From positions 18,598,501 through 18,662,500 of the forward strand of contig CM072863.1 of the NCBI GenBank assembly GCA_036937835.1: DNA of 64,000 bases. Direction: 5' to 3'. The position numbers and the translations under genes were made by a program. The notes under the pieces were generated by a model. The model did no database searches. It had not been told where the DNA came from and was given only the letters and a program-made list of their open reading frames with translations. The stretch comes from Pampus argenteus. Its lineage: Eukaryota; Chordata; Actinopteri; Scombriformes; Stromateidae. Shown piece after piece: positions 11,912 through 25,835 of this stretch (position 1 is its first letter; each line of letters starts with the position of its first letter).

Positions 11912-14900
11912 ACAAATGGTCTATAGGATACGCTGTCTGTATGACAGAATGATTTCTGGGATGTGCAGTGAAAAATAAACAACCGCAATGGCCATTCAGC
12001 TGCTCAGAGTTCACAAAAAGAGGCTAGTTGAGTAGATAGTTCAATCAATACTGTGAAAGAAACTCATTGGTCTTTTTGAAAAATGTGTCGAAATTGTTTG
12101 GGATATAACTCGTCATATTATCCCTGATGGCACTGAGGAAAAAGCATCAACATCTAAACAAAATAAGAGGGAGTGACGTGGCTCACCGCGAGGAACGGGG
12201 ACATTATAGCATACTATGTAGAAGCCTATTTGTGTCGATCCAGGAAGCTTGACATTAGCGATGAAGAAGAAGCTCATTGCAAACATTGTGAGATGATCAA
12301 ATGTATTGGTTTGCTTTCCCTACATGTGCAGTAGATTTATTTTAATTTCCGTGTGCTGAACTGACAGCAGCTCAGACAACAGAAATATAGTGAAACTGTG
12401 GGGAAGCTAAGCCAGTTCACCACTTTATCCCATCTGGCTAATAAAGTCTAATATGTGCACATTCTAATATATGACGTGTCCATTGGACATCACACTGCGA
12501 TCACATCTCTGCCTTTCTTTGCATTAAGGTTTTATTTCCTCAACACCTTTGAAGTGAAGCATTAGTTTCAGAAGAGGTGCAGCTGAGGCGCATTTTGCAA
12601 AGATAACGTGGTCAAAGCTGGTTTGACAGGAACCTGTAAGCAGAATAAAAGTCAGTGTGAATCATATGCAAAAAAAAAAAAAAAAAGAAGCTCTGCAGCA
12701 ACAGATTTTAATAGGAAGAATCTATGTCCACTGCCGACTGATTATATTCCACAACTGGGCAAACCCTTGATTTTGTGCAGCACAAGCACAGAGCAGACAA
12801 ACAAAACAACGTGCAGTGCCGGGCAACATTACAATCTCTGTCAATTCTGTCATGCGGATAAAAAGGATTGCACCAGAATGAAGTAGCAGATGCAGTCAAG
12901 TGAAACCATAGAGATGGAGACTGCAAGTACAAACATAATTTAAAACACATAGCTGAGCGAGGACATGATTGTCAGAGTAATAAGCAGATAAAACAGGTAA
13001 GTGTCCATTATAATTATACTTTTTTTTTTTTTTTTTTTTTTTAAAATCAAGATTCTTTTTTAGAGCTGCTCTAGGTGTAAGAAGAGAATAAAATATTTAT
13101 TTGCAAAAAGGAAAAATGTGTGCATACTTCTATGACTGTAAGCAAATTCTGCTGTTATAATTATGATACTATATAGAAAACGGAGGAACCACCCAAATCA
13201 TGTCAATCTATAATAATGTCAATAGCATTAAAAATAATTATTTAGTGTTAAATCTCTCTCTTAGTACTCAGTTCCAAAAAAACTGACACTAATGGTAACA
13301 AAGGTATCATATAATGTACATAAATAAAGGGGAAATGTTAGCATCCTAACAAAACATGCAACTATTTTTAATACAAAGTCGCTAGCACCTCTGTCTGATC
13401 CTGTCCATTTCACTGAGGCACAATCCAGGAAGACAAAAGCTGAACGGGTGTCCTTCCACATCGGACATTTTAACTTAATGAAACATTACAGGGGCAGTAA
13501 TGATGGCTCGGTTTCATTAAAATATCCAGGTTATGATATGTTGTCATTAGTTAGAGCAGGTGTAGATAATTATCTAAGCCTGCTCTCTTCCCATTACAGC
13601 ATGTCAATATACCGTATAACTACAATCTAGCCTAAGTTGGCAGAATTTGCAACACCAATATAGAGATGACGTTGGAAAATGGTGAGGTGTTCCTTGAAGA
13701 GAGGACGGTCTTACCTAAACAGAGTAAAGTGACTGCTGAGTTTTACCTTCTAGTTTATGTCACTTTAAAGACATCAAAGGCAACGTCAGCAGAGAGCACG
13801 TCATCCCTATCAAGCCATCATAGATGCATTAAGGCCAACCTTGACAAAGTCAACATCCTTCAACGACTGAACTGATCCATCCAACAGCTGACTGAAAATG
13901 TGTAACTTTTCTCATATTGAGAACTAGAGAACATGAGAACTAGCCTACAGGCAAGCGAATTAAAGTTGACAACTATTCTAATCAGTTTATAATACTGCAC
14001 AGCAATCACAGAAATATGTACAGTAAACACCGGTTTCCAACTCTCAACTCATGCATGGGGGACTTGAAATTTACATGGAGTGTTTTATGTGAGAGCAGCT
14101 GTGTCACCGCTGATGTACATTACAAAAAAACACAGTTTTTAAAAAACAACAAAAAAGCAGTTGCGGTCCATGTTTTTGTCACGATTAAAATGTGCTGTCT
14201 TTCCATACATCAGCCCTGTGCTGGAGAACCAAATGCACCATGTGGTCAAGGTCAGACACTGTTGTGACCCTCCGTGTTTATTTCACGTAACCATCTGGAT
14301 GCTCCAAACTGCAAGGTCACTTTTTATCCTCGTTCATTTTTAGCCATCTCTCTCTAATTGTAATAATCACTAAAGTCAAGCAATACTTTTTGGGGGTACA
14401 TTTTCACAAGCTAATTCTGGCAATTATTCAGCATTCAGTCCTTTTTCCTTCGACTTCACTACATTTCAGTGGGAGATATTGTACTCTTTACTCTGCATTA
14501 TTTGACAGCTATAGTTTACCTTGCATATATGCAATTTATATATAAAGATTTTGCATACTTAACATACAACCATTTCATAAAATATAAGCATTGTGATACA
14601 TATGTGCTCCAGTCATCAGTGCACATGGATGTATTAAGTATGGATGTGTTACTGCATTCAAAGATGGTTCCCCCCACTTTTCAATTCCTATTGAATCTCC
14701 AAAAGCAAAGAGTGGATGATACACAATAGCAGCAGTAGTGGTATACTTCATATTTCCTTGCACAAAAACTGAGAATACATTTAATTTCAGTTGGATTTCG
14801 AGATGATCTCCACCACACAGGTGCACCATGTTGTATTATATGCATCAATAATTATAAAATAATAATATTTTTTTACAGTGTGGTTCTTTTACTTCGTTAA

Positions 14901-17900
14901 AGGATCTAAGGACTTCTTCACCAGCAGTCGACCATAACTCACTACACTACATTTACATTCAACCAACTAACAACATAGTTTAACATATGACCTTTTCTAG
15001 TAACTTTCTTATAGGCTACAGTGTAGGTGTGGATCATTAAAATGCTCCATAACATTTGTGTTTAATCCTTCTGTTTTCATTTAACAAGGCTTTGTGAGAT
15101 TCAGTGCTTTCACTCCACCGCACACTGTTTAAACACAACGTGCTCTACTGTATGACTTAGATATGAAGTTGTGCCTCATTTTAATTAGTGCACACAGAGG
15201 TATGATGAGCTCGGTACTATGCGTGCAAAGCTTTGAGACGCCTTCAGGTTTTCTGATTATTATTTAATCTTCTATTCATACCATAATTGCAACATACAGT
15301 ATCACACTGGAATAATTATGAATCATAGAATAAAAAAAAAATAAAAATAAAAAAAGATGAGACAAGGTCAAAGAGATGATCACCGCTCTCTTATTCTCTG
15401 ACTATGTGTCTTTTATCAACACACACAGTAGATTATACACAAGGTATGCAATTAAACAGAAGAAGTAATAAATAAAAAGATGAACAAAATATGAACAGTG
15501 ACTGCCTGGATTATAACTGAGATCCCTAAACGCACGCAAGTGTCAAGGACTGGATGTTTTAGTGTGTGAGTGCATCACAAGCGCATCGTAAAATAATATC
15601 CACTCTAAATTTATGAATTTGGGTTATTAACAATCACACCGACAACAAAAATAGACTTTAAACAAGGCGGATAACAACTATTATTTTCACTTTTTAGTCA
15701 CACCGCATCCGACGCACCTGCATGAATCATCTGAAAAGACACCATGAATATATTTGTGCTCCTACTATCTTTCTATTATATTCTATAATCAATACACAAA
15801 CAGCAGAGGAGCGTGTAATGTCTCATACAACAGGCCTTTTCTCAGGGTGGAGGCTCTGCAGACCTGCAGAGTTCTCATCGCTGGGACTGTCCACTCACAC
15901 AAAGTAATGAGATCATCCTGGGTGAAGTGATGCTGAAAATGAATCATCTCCTCCCTATCCCCTAACGGCATGGTGGGCACATTTCTCCTGGACCTTGTAC
16001 TCCGAGGCCATCCATTCTCCACCACCGTGCAGGGCAGTGGCTTCACTCATCACACACACACACACACAGCCCAGCTCTCCTCCCACTAACAGCACCTGAC
16101 AGGAAGCCTGCATCTAATCTAATCAAAGCCGTGCAGTCCAATCCAGAAACAGCATTTCTATAAGACATATTATGGCTTTTCAATTGTGGGTACTCAAGGT
16201 TTAAATTCAACAGAAAAGTGTCGCAGCCAAGGTCCAGTTATTGTTCGGCCAGGTGAAGATCCATATTCGTTGATAACAGTATTTCAGAGATACATAGCAG
16301 TACCCTTTTATCTTCACAACATGTTTTCCATTAAGAGGAAATGGCAATTTCAGTTTAACACAATTCTGCTCTAAAACAAAAGTAAAAGAACATTCCTGCG
16401 GGTAATGAAATCACAATCAGTGTTTGACTTGAAGGATGGCTGTGGTCTTAATCCATTAGGCCTTGCAGGCTGTATTTATGCTGCCTTGATATTAGGACAA
16501 AATGTATTGATAAATCCCTACTAGAAGATGCTTTTTTTTTTTCATGAGAGACACAAACATAAACAATCCACTGCAAAGAAAGAGGAGGTGCAATGTGGCC
16601 GTGAAGATAAAGCTTAATCTATCACAACTCGGTAAGCACAATACGAAAAGACACTTTAAAGGTTTAAAATAATCACATGTGTCATGAGCTATTTTTCACT
16701 GTGCAAAGGATTTGAGTTGTCTTGAAAATGTGCTGTCATGAGGGGTGTTGCTGAGAGATGGGCTGGGGCTGGAACTGTTGCCTGGATAAAACGGGGAGAA
16801 ATGGTGCAGGTCACGGGGCCAGATGACTGACGGGGCCACAGGAGACAAAATCAACAGAGTCAGGCTGCAGGGACAAACACCCAGCGGAGGACAAACAAGC
16901 CTTTGACCAGCTGACCTGTTTCAGAGAGTGAGAAGCACACCACGCTGTCTAAAAAAAAAAAAAAAAAAAAAAAAAAACAGCCATGAGAAAGCCTGTATTT
17001 GTGATGGATGATTCACTATGGTCACACATATTCACATGAATGAGCCTACTGTGGCCATTTGCCATGCAAATACACACGTAAAAGAGCGGGAAAGGACATA
17101 CTACTGTCGAGGTACCAGTTTATTGCCAATGTAAGCAGCTCATCACACGATTGGTTCATTGCAAATCCATTTAGTGTGCAGTGTATTAATCATGCTGCAG
17201 GCTGCCAAGGTTCACCATTTATGCTACTCTGTAGATTACAAGAGAGGGGTGTTGGAAATTCTGCTTAATAGCCAGGAAGCTCTCATTATGCTCACTGCTT
17301 TCATTTATTTTTCCAATGTTACGTGCAATACTACATACGTGCTGCTGACTGATACAGTATGTGCACAAAACCCACAGATAATATGACTTGTATATGAGAT
17401 CCAGCCTTCTCTGCAAGCTAAGCATTGCGTTCATAACGTTTAAAAGGTATTACTGGGACATTTTTGGAAATAGCTTGCTATACGGCTGCTACAGAGATCA
17501 TTATAAGACTCTCAATCTGCCCATCAAACTCCCATGGGCTCTCTTCTCAATTACATTCTTCTGGCAGAGACGCCGAGTGGGTTGCTATGTGCTAATGTGA
17601 TGTCATCACATCGCAGAGTAAGACGGCATCACAAAAAGGTTATGTGAATTAACCCAGATGTAAAAAAATAGCACACGAATACGCGCACACACAGCATCCG
17701 TCCACCTAGCACCCCACACATACACGCACCTACCTCAGTGTACGCGTACTTATTAGATTAACAGTTTTCCATTAGGAGCCATGGACAGAGAAAGACGCTG
17801 ATTGTCAAAAGCTATCACGATCATTTAGGAAGTGTCAAACTTGATCAGGACCAATCTTGTCCATTGAGAGAGAGAGAGAGGTTGAGCACTGAATACATGT

Positions 17901-20900
17901 ATATTAAAAACAGCTATACAATGCGCACCAAGCACGTGGATTCATTAAACATCACACACACACTCACATTGTTTGTCAACCTCAGATAGGACTTGATGAG
18001 ACAGGATTTGATGGATGTAAGTGTCGGAGAGAAAGTCATTTCCGTCAACTTCTTCCAGCTGCTGTGAATAAGGATGCACTGTAGTATACATTTGCTATAT
18101 ACTGTATAAAGGCAAGAGGACCGTCATCCGCACGTCGGTGCATTTTCTGTGTAGATGCCACGCCTGTCAAAGTGTTTTGGGGTTTTTTTGGAGTCGTCTT
18201 TCCAAAACCAAAAATATGAGAGCAAACGTGTAAGGGAGGGATTAAACTCTGTAACTCTATAAACTGCAAACGTTTGCATGTCCAGCTGTCTAGCTTACTA
18301 CATAGTAACCCAAGCCAGCATTACTGCCGAGGCCAAGGAGCATTTCGTAAGCTGACAACATTAGTTTTGCAGGCTTATAGGTTATATTTAAAAGAATTTA
18401 TGATAGCACATCCGCTGTATGGAGCCTGGCTGTTTCTCTACCAGAGCGTAGGTTTAACTTTAGCAGCTCTGACCTGCTCTTTTATTAGATTAGGACCAGT
18501 TCACACTCAACAGCTCCTGCCAAACTTGTTATTCAAGATACGTTACAGTTAGCATTGGGTAGTCCTTGCCCTCAAAGCCTTTTTCTTGTACCGTCAATTT
18601 AGAATTATCACAACTCTTGACATGTTCATCTAAGAAAGCTAAGAAGTAAAATCATGTGGTTTTAGAATTAAATACGAGTCTGATCTCATATTTCTCCTTT
18701 GTACTTATAGTATTTGTTCGCAGACAACACCGTTATTATTATTTTTATTTCTAAATCTTTCTACGTGGATCATCTACTGGTGAGGATGCTGACATTTTGC
18801 CTGTAGTTTTAGTCTTTTAGCATGATATGTATGTAAAAAGTCAGGTTGAGACAGATTTGTCATTCAATTAATTGAGCTACCGTCAATTAACAGGATAGCT
18901 GCATCTGATAAAATCTGCCAGCACCAGCAACATTTGCGGGTGAAAATCACCAGCGACAATTGAGAAGCCTGCTTTTTCGTCTACTTCTGTCTGAAATCAA
19001 GGACCCGTTGTTTCAAAATTACTATGTAATTTGATGGTAAATCCGCCACCATTATCATTGTAAACTGCAGTTGTGCCTTGACAGGCGTAGCTGTCTATGT
19101 GGCTTGACATGAAAGGCGTAGAGCAGCAACGAAGCAATTCAACTACTGCCTAGAGACAAACACAGGCTGGCATTTCTCGGGAAGACCTCTCTATCAGCGG
19201 GCACTCCTGGTTAGACATTGTTCTTATGCTTCAGTTTTCAATTACAATAACATAAAGAATAAGAATCACTGTAAAGTCATGTCTGTGTGACAATATGGCC
19301 ATATCACTGCCAAAGGCTAAAATAGTCATTCTCTTTGCGATAGCCATGTAACTCACGTTTGTGTGACAGCGGCTCATATCTGCTGCTGTTGTAAAGTCAA
19401 ATGTTTCCTGTAAATGTAGTTAGAATCACATTGTGTATGGGTAACAGTCATAAAAACTTCCATATATTGGCAAGAAAATGATGTGACGCCGAGAGATAAA
19501 ACATATAAACTCCCATCACAGACAGAAGCTTCCTATCCCAGATACTGTAGTAAAATCCATACATTGCTCTAAAGCACAAAGCTGCTCTTAAAAGACTGCA
19601 CGCCACTCTCCAGTAATAACACCAATATGCTCCCAGCAGGGATAAACTAACATTTTATGCAAGTCAAGGTTTTATCTGACTAAACAGCTGCCAATCTTCT
19701 TTTAGTCCGGCACCTTCCAAAAGTCCACACATCATTCAACTTATAAAGACCTGCTTTTGGAGACTTAGGAGGAAATAAAGTATCCCCAAAAAAAAACACA
19801 TTTTTTATTCATTATATCATGAGCTCATATTCCACCAGTTATAAATTTCATCTATGAAAGATCTTGCAAAGTGTCTGTGTGACAGGATGATATTACAGGC
19901 TTTCTATCAGTCTTGTGCAGGTGTTGCCCAACTTGGAAGCGGGATCTGCTTTTGAAAATGTGCACCACCCCTAATGTGTTAGTGATGCCGGCGCAACAGA
20001 GGATTTGTTGGAGGAAACTACGCCCGGCTCCCATCTCCTCTCACACCACAGTCGAACTGGAAAGCCTGTTTGTAAACTTCCAAACTTCACTTTGTTACGT
20101 TGGTGCTTTCTGCAGATACAGAGCATCCGTTACTTTATTTAGGCTTTGGAAATGGATAAACCTTCTTTGCCTAAAATTATTTTGTGAGCAGTTGTTGACT
20201 TTCAATACTGCTTTCAATATCCGGACTGCAGCTATATTACTATTAAAATCTATATCTGGGATACTGGCACAAGTACAGAGGTGCAAGAATATCTACATAA
20301 ACACAACTGTTACAGTTACAATTTGCTTCCTGACAAACATTAATGCAAAAAAAAATCACCCTCCTGACAGATGATGTATTTCTTAAGAAAAAATATAATC
20401 TGCTGTTTTACAAATACAAATATGGTGCATGGCTAAGAAGATTAGTCTTAAATCATGGGTGACCAACCACTGAAGTAAGGTGGCTGTCTTACATAAGAGA
20501 TAAGCAATTAAAGTCTATTTGTGCAAAATCCAGATACCATAACTGATGGGTTCACTGCCAGGTTTATATGAATAATTGATTGTAAAAAAAACTATTGTTG
20601 GGGGAAAACAACAACAACAACACCAGCAGGAATTATTAATGAAATTGTGTACGGGTTTACAAATGAAATGTATAGACGGCTGCAGCTGGACTATTTCTAG
20701 AAGGAGAGGGGGCAAAAAAAGATGAAAGTAGCTCGCAGTTCGGTATGGTGCAGTACATGGTAATTCCATTCGCTATCCTTCAAAGTGGTGAAAGTGAGGG
20801 CTCTGATTTATTCATAAGCTGGTCTTCTTCTGTCAGGGAGCATTTGACAAAGGCAAATCACACAAAGGTAACAATTCTGCTGAGAAAAGCAAACTACAAA

Positions 20901-21570
20901 TCAAACCAACATGTGAACAGTTTACATGTTGCACTGCACACGTTTACTTAGCAACACACTCTTGTTGGACTGAGCAGCTGACAAGTAGAGTTCTGGTATC
21001 AATCAAGTGAGTAAATGATTTGTTTCAATATAAAATTTAAGATGGCTGTTGGTCAGGTTCTTTCATTAATTCCAATACTGTGGTGCAAACTGCTCTTCCC
21101 CGACTTTAAAGGTTTCTTGCAGCTTCATGTCAGAAATAATTTAACATGATTCCGGCTGCAGAGCCTTCATCAAGCTTCTGTCAGTCTCTATCAAAGAGTG
21201 AAGGTCACCACTCTGTCCTGCTTACCTGGCGTCCTACAGCTCGACCACATGTCCTCACACAGCACCTTTCAGCCTCTCTCTGAATCTCTCCTGACTACTG
21301 AGGCCTGAATGTATAGAGTTTAGGTAGATCAATTAATACTAATAGCAATACCAGATATATATTATATGTTATCAACTGTTTTCTCATATTTAAATGAATG
21401 TCAAGCTAAAAGCCTGTGAAACATTATTCATATAATCATGTCAAAAAAAAACCCTCCCCATTAAATTACAGATGAATGAATGTATTAGTAAATAAATATA
21501 TGTTTGGACAAATGGATAATGAAAGTAAGTATGTAGGCATAAAATAGCTAGATCTGAAATAATGAATCCA
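11912..21570. other. non-coding, AT-rich
   Basis: No gene is seen. The longest open frame (153 codons, plus strand, 19913-20374) shows no family motif. A GC-richer unique stretch at 16740-16945 just left of the A-run is the only part that stands out. Confidence 0.6.
16951..16977 (+). repeat. 27-base A-run
   Basis: An uninterrupted A27 following cacgctgtct. The 200 bases to its left are GC-richer but no retrocopy coding is recognisable, so it is listed only as a homopolymer. Comparable A or T runs occur at 4386-4404, 12670-12686, 13020-13042, 24361-24384, 25740-25764, 34186-34211 (one interruption), 46498-46516, 49854-49871, 50460-50484 (one interruption) and 52621-52638. Confidence 0.9.
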
Positions 21571-21730
21571 TTAGTTGAGTGACAGAAAAGTAATCTGCAA
21601 CTATTTTAATAATCAATTAATTGTTTGTTTCAGCTTCTTCAATAGAAAGATTTGCTATTTTTCTTTGTTTTCTATCATTGTAAGGTACTATTACAAAACA
21701 AGACATTTAAAGACGTTTGACGTTGTTAAG
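21571..21730 (+). mobile_element. partial copy of the taatcgatta-type MITE
   Basis: It has the landmarks gcaactattttaataatcaa, ttaattgtttgtttcagctt, ctatcattgtaaggtacta and aaaacaagacatttaaagac, in the same order and orientation as the family members at 3.9 kb (same strand) and 26.2 kb (opposite strand). The right half is absent. Confidence 0.5.
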
Positions 21731-22767
21731 TATCCCACCCGTCCAGTGTTTTTTACCGGTGACATTTTCATTCTTAACTATCAAGCTAGTAGATTTCTTT
21801 AAAATGACTCATTTATTGCTTTACACTTTCTAACAGATTGGACTGCGTGGATAGACCCCAACCAAATCAATGATCACACGGCAATAATCACACTTACTCT
21901 CTCTGGATTCATCTGGCAACAATCAAATTGAATGGCAAAATCAAATATGTGTATTTTCTCATTAAATGGCTAGACCCTTCTCGGCTTAAAAGGTTATTTT
22001 TAATAAAGAAAAATGAGTTTTAATCAAGAGCCTGCGATCTGGTCCCATTTGATCAATATCTGTCTGACCGTTCCTCCCTTCAAGCCGCATAAAAAGGTAA
22101 TGTTGCTAGAAAACGATAAGACATAATGAACATAAAGATTTAGATTTTTCTAAATATTAGAAAATGAGCTCACTCTCAAAGCAATACTAATAAACTGTAG
22201 TGCATTACTGTTTGGAGGAGATTGCAGATACCAAATTTAATTAAATGTCAGGAGATAATTATATAGACTGACAAATTTTAAATCACTGCGTAGTAGGGCC
22301 TGTGTAATAATTGATGTTATTAACAGCCATCGTGTTGTGATGATATTATATTTGTTACTGTTGTAAATGTGTTAAGAGTCTAATGTAATGCATAACAATA
22401 AAAACAGTAAAGTGCAATAAACATCAGATTCAATATTTCACACCTGAATGTACATACATCTGCTATATTTAAATAGTATATTTGTATCAAATAAATATAC
22501 TAAAGCTACAACCTCCGAGTTGTTTTGGGTCACTTGGAGACAGCAGAACAAGCTATAAAACACAACATGGACATTTATTATAAAGCTAATACAGCAAACG
22601 CTTGCTTTCATTGGCATTACAGAATTGTGTTATGGTAATAATTATTAATATAAAAACATTAGTTACTGCAGCTTTAATAATGTTGCGTTATTATGCAAGA
22701 TCTCGTTCCATATTGACAAGGTACAGTAATTACTTCACACCAATGTAAAGGTGCTGTAGTACCACTG
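21731..22767. other. non-coding between two MITEs
   Basis: AT-rich DNA with no open frame of interest and no recognised repeat. Confidence 0.6.
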
Positions 22768-23321
22768 AGGGTGTTTTCACACCGATGCACTTTTCAGTCT
22801 GGTCAAATCGAACTCTGGTTCACTTTCTGCCTTGGTGAGATGCGTTTGGGCAGGTGTGAAGACAGTAATCACACTCGGGTGCGCCCCTGAGAAACACACC
22901 GAGGCCCTTTAGAGGAGGTGGTCTCAGTCCGGTCCCACACGAAGTCTGGAGTGGTTTGTTTGTGGTGGGAACGTGATCATGACCTGACTACGAGGTGTAC
23001 TCCACAAATTTGAGCAAAACAGCTCCCATAGCCAGATGAGCTTTGCATAATGGGATGCAGATGAGAAAATTGGACAGTTGCTAACAACTAGCCAGGGAAT
23101 AAATCAAGGCTGGACCTGGACTCGGGTGTATATGTTCTTGTTCCTGCCCAGACACATCTGACCAGTGCGTGAGCATTCTCGCGTGGCTTGTGGTGCCGCA
23201 TTTTGCTTGGATTTTTCTCTGTGTAAAAAGAAACCAACCAAGGGGTGGAAAAAAAAAAAGCACCAAGTTCACCCACTCAGCAACTAATTTAGAACAAAGC
23301 AAACATGAGTGAAAACACCCT
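22768..23321. mobile_element. 554-bp MITE with 13-bp perfect terminal inverted repeats
   Basis: The element starts AGGGTGTTTTCAC (22768-22780) and ends with its exact reverse complement GTGAAAACACCCT (23309-23321). Similarity between the ends continues imperfectly inward. No clean target-site duplication is visible in the flanks (taccactg on the left, aagacaat on the right), so the superfamily (hAT, Harbinger or other) is not settled. A 165-codon minus-strand open frame (23081-23578) overlaps the right part but runs out into flanking DNA and shows no transposase motif, so I treat the element as non-autonomous. Confidence 0.7.
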
Positions 23322-24886
23322 AAGACAATGTCTAAGTACAGAAGCTTCTCCTTAAGGGATAACACAGCCATCACTTTTACTGTGAAACATAACCATGTCA
23401 CAATATCCACTGGCTGCCTATCTGGCTGGTAGCCAAGGGAGTATTTCACTCGGAGAGCAGAAGCGACTGACAGATGCCTGAGCAGCAGCACAGCATTCAT
23501 CAAGGCATCTGCGGCTGTGAATACAGAGGCCGCCTCTGCTTGTATCCACCTGCAGCTATTAAGAGTGCCGAACCCCATGAGAGGAGCTGGCTGAAGCAGT
23601 ACTACAGTATCACAGACCTGACCCTACACGACAACAGTCAGCCCTAAGTGTTACACCACCTCATCCGCTCCATACATCACTGATATCTCTATCACCCCTG
23701 TGAAGATTAGCCTTCAGCCTTCAGCTGCCTACCTGCTCGGACCGCTCAGAGAAGTCAGCAGCAACATGAGGTGATAACTGTGAAATGTGAAGGAATACAC
23801 TGACATGTACAGATGGGAAAGACTCCCGCGAGAGACTTCACGTTATCAAGACGGTGGTATGATTACACAGTTGGTTGTGTAGAGGATAAAACACTGTGTT
23901 GACAATGTAACATCATAGATATTACGTTTGGGTTCGATTATATTGAACGTTGGTCTGATGTGAGGTGAACCTATGCATCCGTAGCATTTAGTGTCAAGTC
24001 GAAAAATACTTGGATGATAGAAGGGAACGCTTTATTGAAATATAGCCAAAATATGTACCAAAATTAGCTCCAATTATCACCCAAAACTATTTTTACCTGC
24101 CCAACTAAAAAAAAAAAAAAAAAGCAGTCCAATTTGGCAACACTGTATGAAGCCCACCTGGAAATTCCTGGTGCCAGAAAAGGGAGGCATTGTGTACGTG
24201 ATCATTTTGCAAGCACTGAAAATGTTTATTGTTGTACAGACTGAATTTAACGTTGGTGCGTCAGCTGTATTTTATGCAGACTACATTATAATCCTGGTGG
24301 AACAAGGGTAAACATACTGTTTACGACTGTTGTGAATTCTTTATGCGCTGCAATGTCTCATTTTTTTTTTTTTTTTTTTTTTTTAAATGAAAGAAAAACC
24401 TGGTGGCCGAATTATGTGAATATGAGGGTCCATGTGTATTCTCTAGATGACCCTCCTGAGAGTAATCCACGAGGCTACATGAACGTGGCAGGTTTATTAA
24501 GTCAGTGCTTAGAAATTAAGCCACACAAAGTGGCATATTAATCATCATTTCACTGGACTAAGTGACAGAGGAGTGTGATCATTGAATACAATTTGGGGAG
24601 GGGTGCATTTCAATGAAAATGGCTAATGGAATATTTATTATGCTGGAGTACCTTCCTGGGTGGGAAAGGGGTGATTGAGTGTGTGAGTGAGTAAGTGAGT
24701 GATATGTGTGTGTGGTTGGCGGGAGGTGGGGGGGTGGGGTACATATTCAACTTAATGACCCGTGTATATCAGTGCAAAAACATAATCAAAGTAACATGAG
24801 TAGCTCAAGACATCTGAAGGTGTGTGAGTATTGGTCAAAGCACTTTAAATATGAGATAAACATCATACAGCAAAGCACATCCAGGT

Positions 24887-24924
<38 letters not shown>

Positions 24925-25184
24925 CAATAGAAATAATAAAAAACTGTCACCGTGTAAGGATAAGCTTTGAAATGATCAAGGTCTTCATCACAAGCACATT
25001 TCTAATTAATATTTGGAGCAGGACACAGTTCATTGTGTTAGAAGCTATGGTGATTCCAAATTAATGCAAATGAAAAAAATCAATCGTGCTTTTCTCTTAT
25101 GCATTTCCCCATAATAACGCATGAGAATATTAAAAAAAAAAAAAGCACTTTGATAAAGCCTCCGTCAGCCTCTCTGCAGGTGTC
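23322..25184. other. non-coding, left of the CpG block
   Basis: It contains a T-run (24361-24384), a G-rich stretch near 24718-24739 (ggcgggaggtgggggggtgg) and the CA microsatellite. No exon is recognised. Confidence 0.6.
24889..24922 (+). repeat. (CA)n microsatellite
   Basis: Seventeen uninterrupted CA units. It is likely polymorphic. Confidence 0.95.
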
Positions 25185-25835
25185 TCTTGCGCTTCAGCCG
25201 TTGACTGAATGTGGAGAGACGACGCACGTCAGACACACAAATATGTGTTGAGGAGCATCCTGCAAATGTCTGGAGCGGTTACAGTAACGGTTCTGTCTCC
25301 ACAGCGCGGAGGCGACCAACAATGCAACAGTCCTCTTTCACCTGCAGCCTGCTGGAATGCGCAAAGCACCGCGATGTCTGTAGCAACACTGTGGACTGGC
25401 GAGTCTTAACTTAGGAAATAAACGGGCTACGTGGAGGTATAGTAGTCTACAGCGCGTCACCCCGTGCAGTTACACGGTACCTGTGCAAACGCGCGGCAGC
25501 AGCGTGCAGCAGCGTGCGGCGGGCAGGCGGGATACACACACAGCGAAGTGTACAAAGAAAACACACCATAGCGTGGCACGGTAACTTTGGCGGGTGTCTT
25601 ACCTGTTCAGGAGAGGAGACACGACAGAAAGCAGCAGAGAGGACAGAAGACGTGAGGCAGAGCGCCGAGCCACGCAGCCTTTACTGTGGATCAAAGGACT
25701 AACACACGTCCCAGCAGTCAACTCCAAAGTGCGTCTGTCTTTTTTTTTTTTTTTTTTTTTTTTTCTCAAGCCAATAAAGGACAGCGAGATTCAGACCACT
25801 CCCCCCTTATATCAAACTATTTCCAACTGTTTCCT
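25185..25835 (-). promoter_or_regulatory. CpG-rich promoter candidate
   Basis: From about 25185 to 25690 CpG dinucleotides are dense (for example gacgacgcacgtc, aacgcgcggcagcagcgtg, gcgccgagccacgc), in sharp contrast to the AT-rich DNA on both sides. On the minus strand, upstream of the candidate exon, there is an inverted CCAAT box (ccaat on the plus strand near 25772) and a weak TATA-like gatataagg near 25814, separated from the island by a T-run (25740-25764 on the plus strand). This is what a vertebrate promoter with a non-coding first exon looks like. A plus-strand start cannot be excluded. Confidence 0.55.
25603..25735 (-). other. candidate 5' non-coding first exon (possible cntn6)
   Basis: On the minus strand the CpG-rich block reads ...tctcctctcctgaacag then GTAAGACACCC, an excellent splice donor (CAG/GTAAGA) with its last exon base at 25603. 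No start codon opens a convincing frame before it, so it would be a 5' UTR exon. The upstream border (about 25735) is only a guess from the T-run. In vertebrates I know of, CHL1 is followed in the same orientation by CNTN6, so a leftward gene starting 33 kb past the chl1 stop fits that order. No signal-peptide or Ig exon was found to the left, so the gene name is inference only. Confidence 0.4.

Noticed and set aside
16740..16977. Processed pseudogene ending in A27
   Set aside because: The DNA left of the A-run shows no coding frame or AATAAA in the right place and no visible target duplication.
19913..20374. 153-codon plus-strand open frame
   Set aside because: The sequence has no signal peptide, domain or splice context and is rich in Cys, Leu and Phe, as expected of random AT-rich DNA.
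23081..23578. 165-codon minus-strand open frame
   Set aside because: It straddles the right end of the MITE at 22768-23321 and flanking DNA, contains translated poly-A, and has no transposase or other motif.
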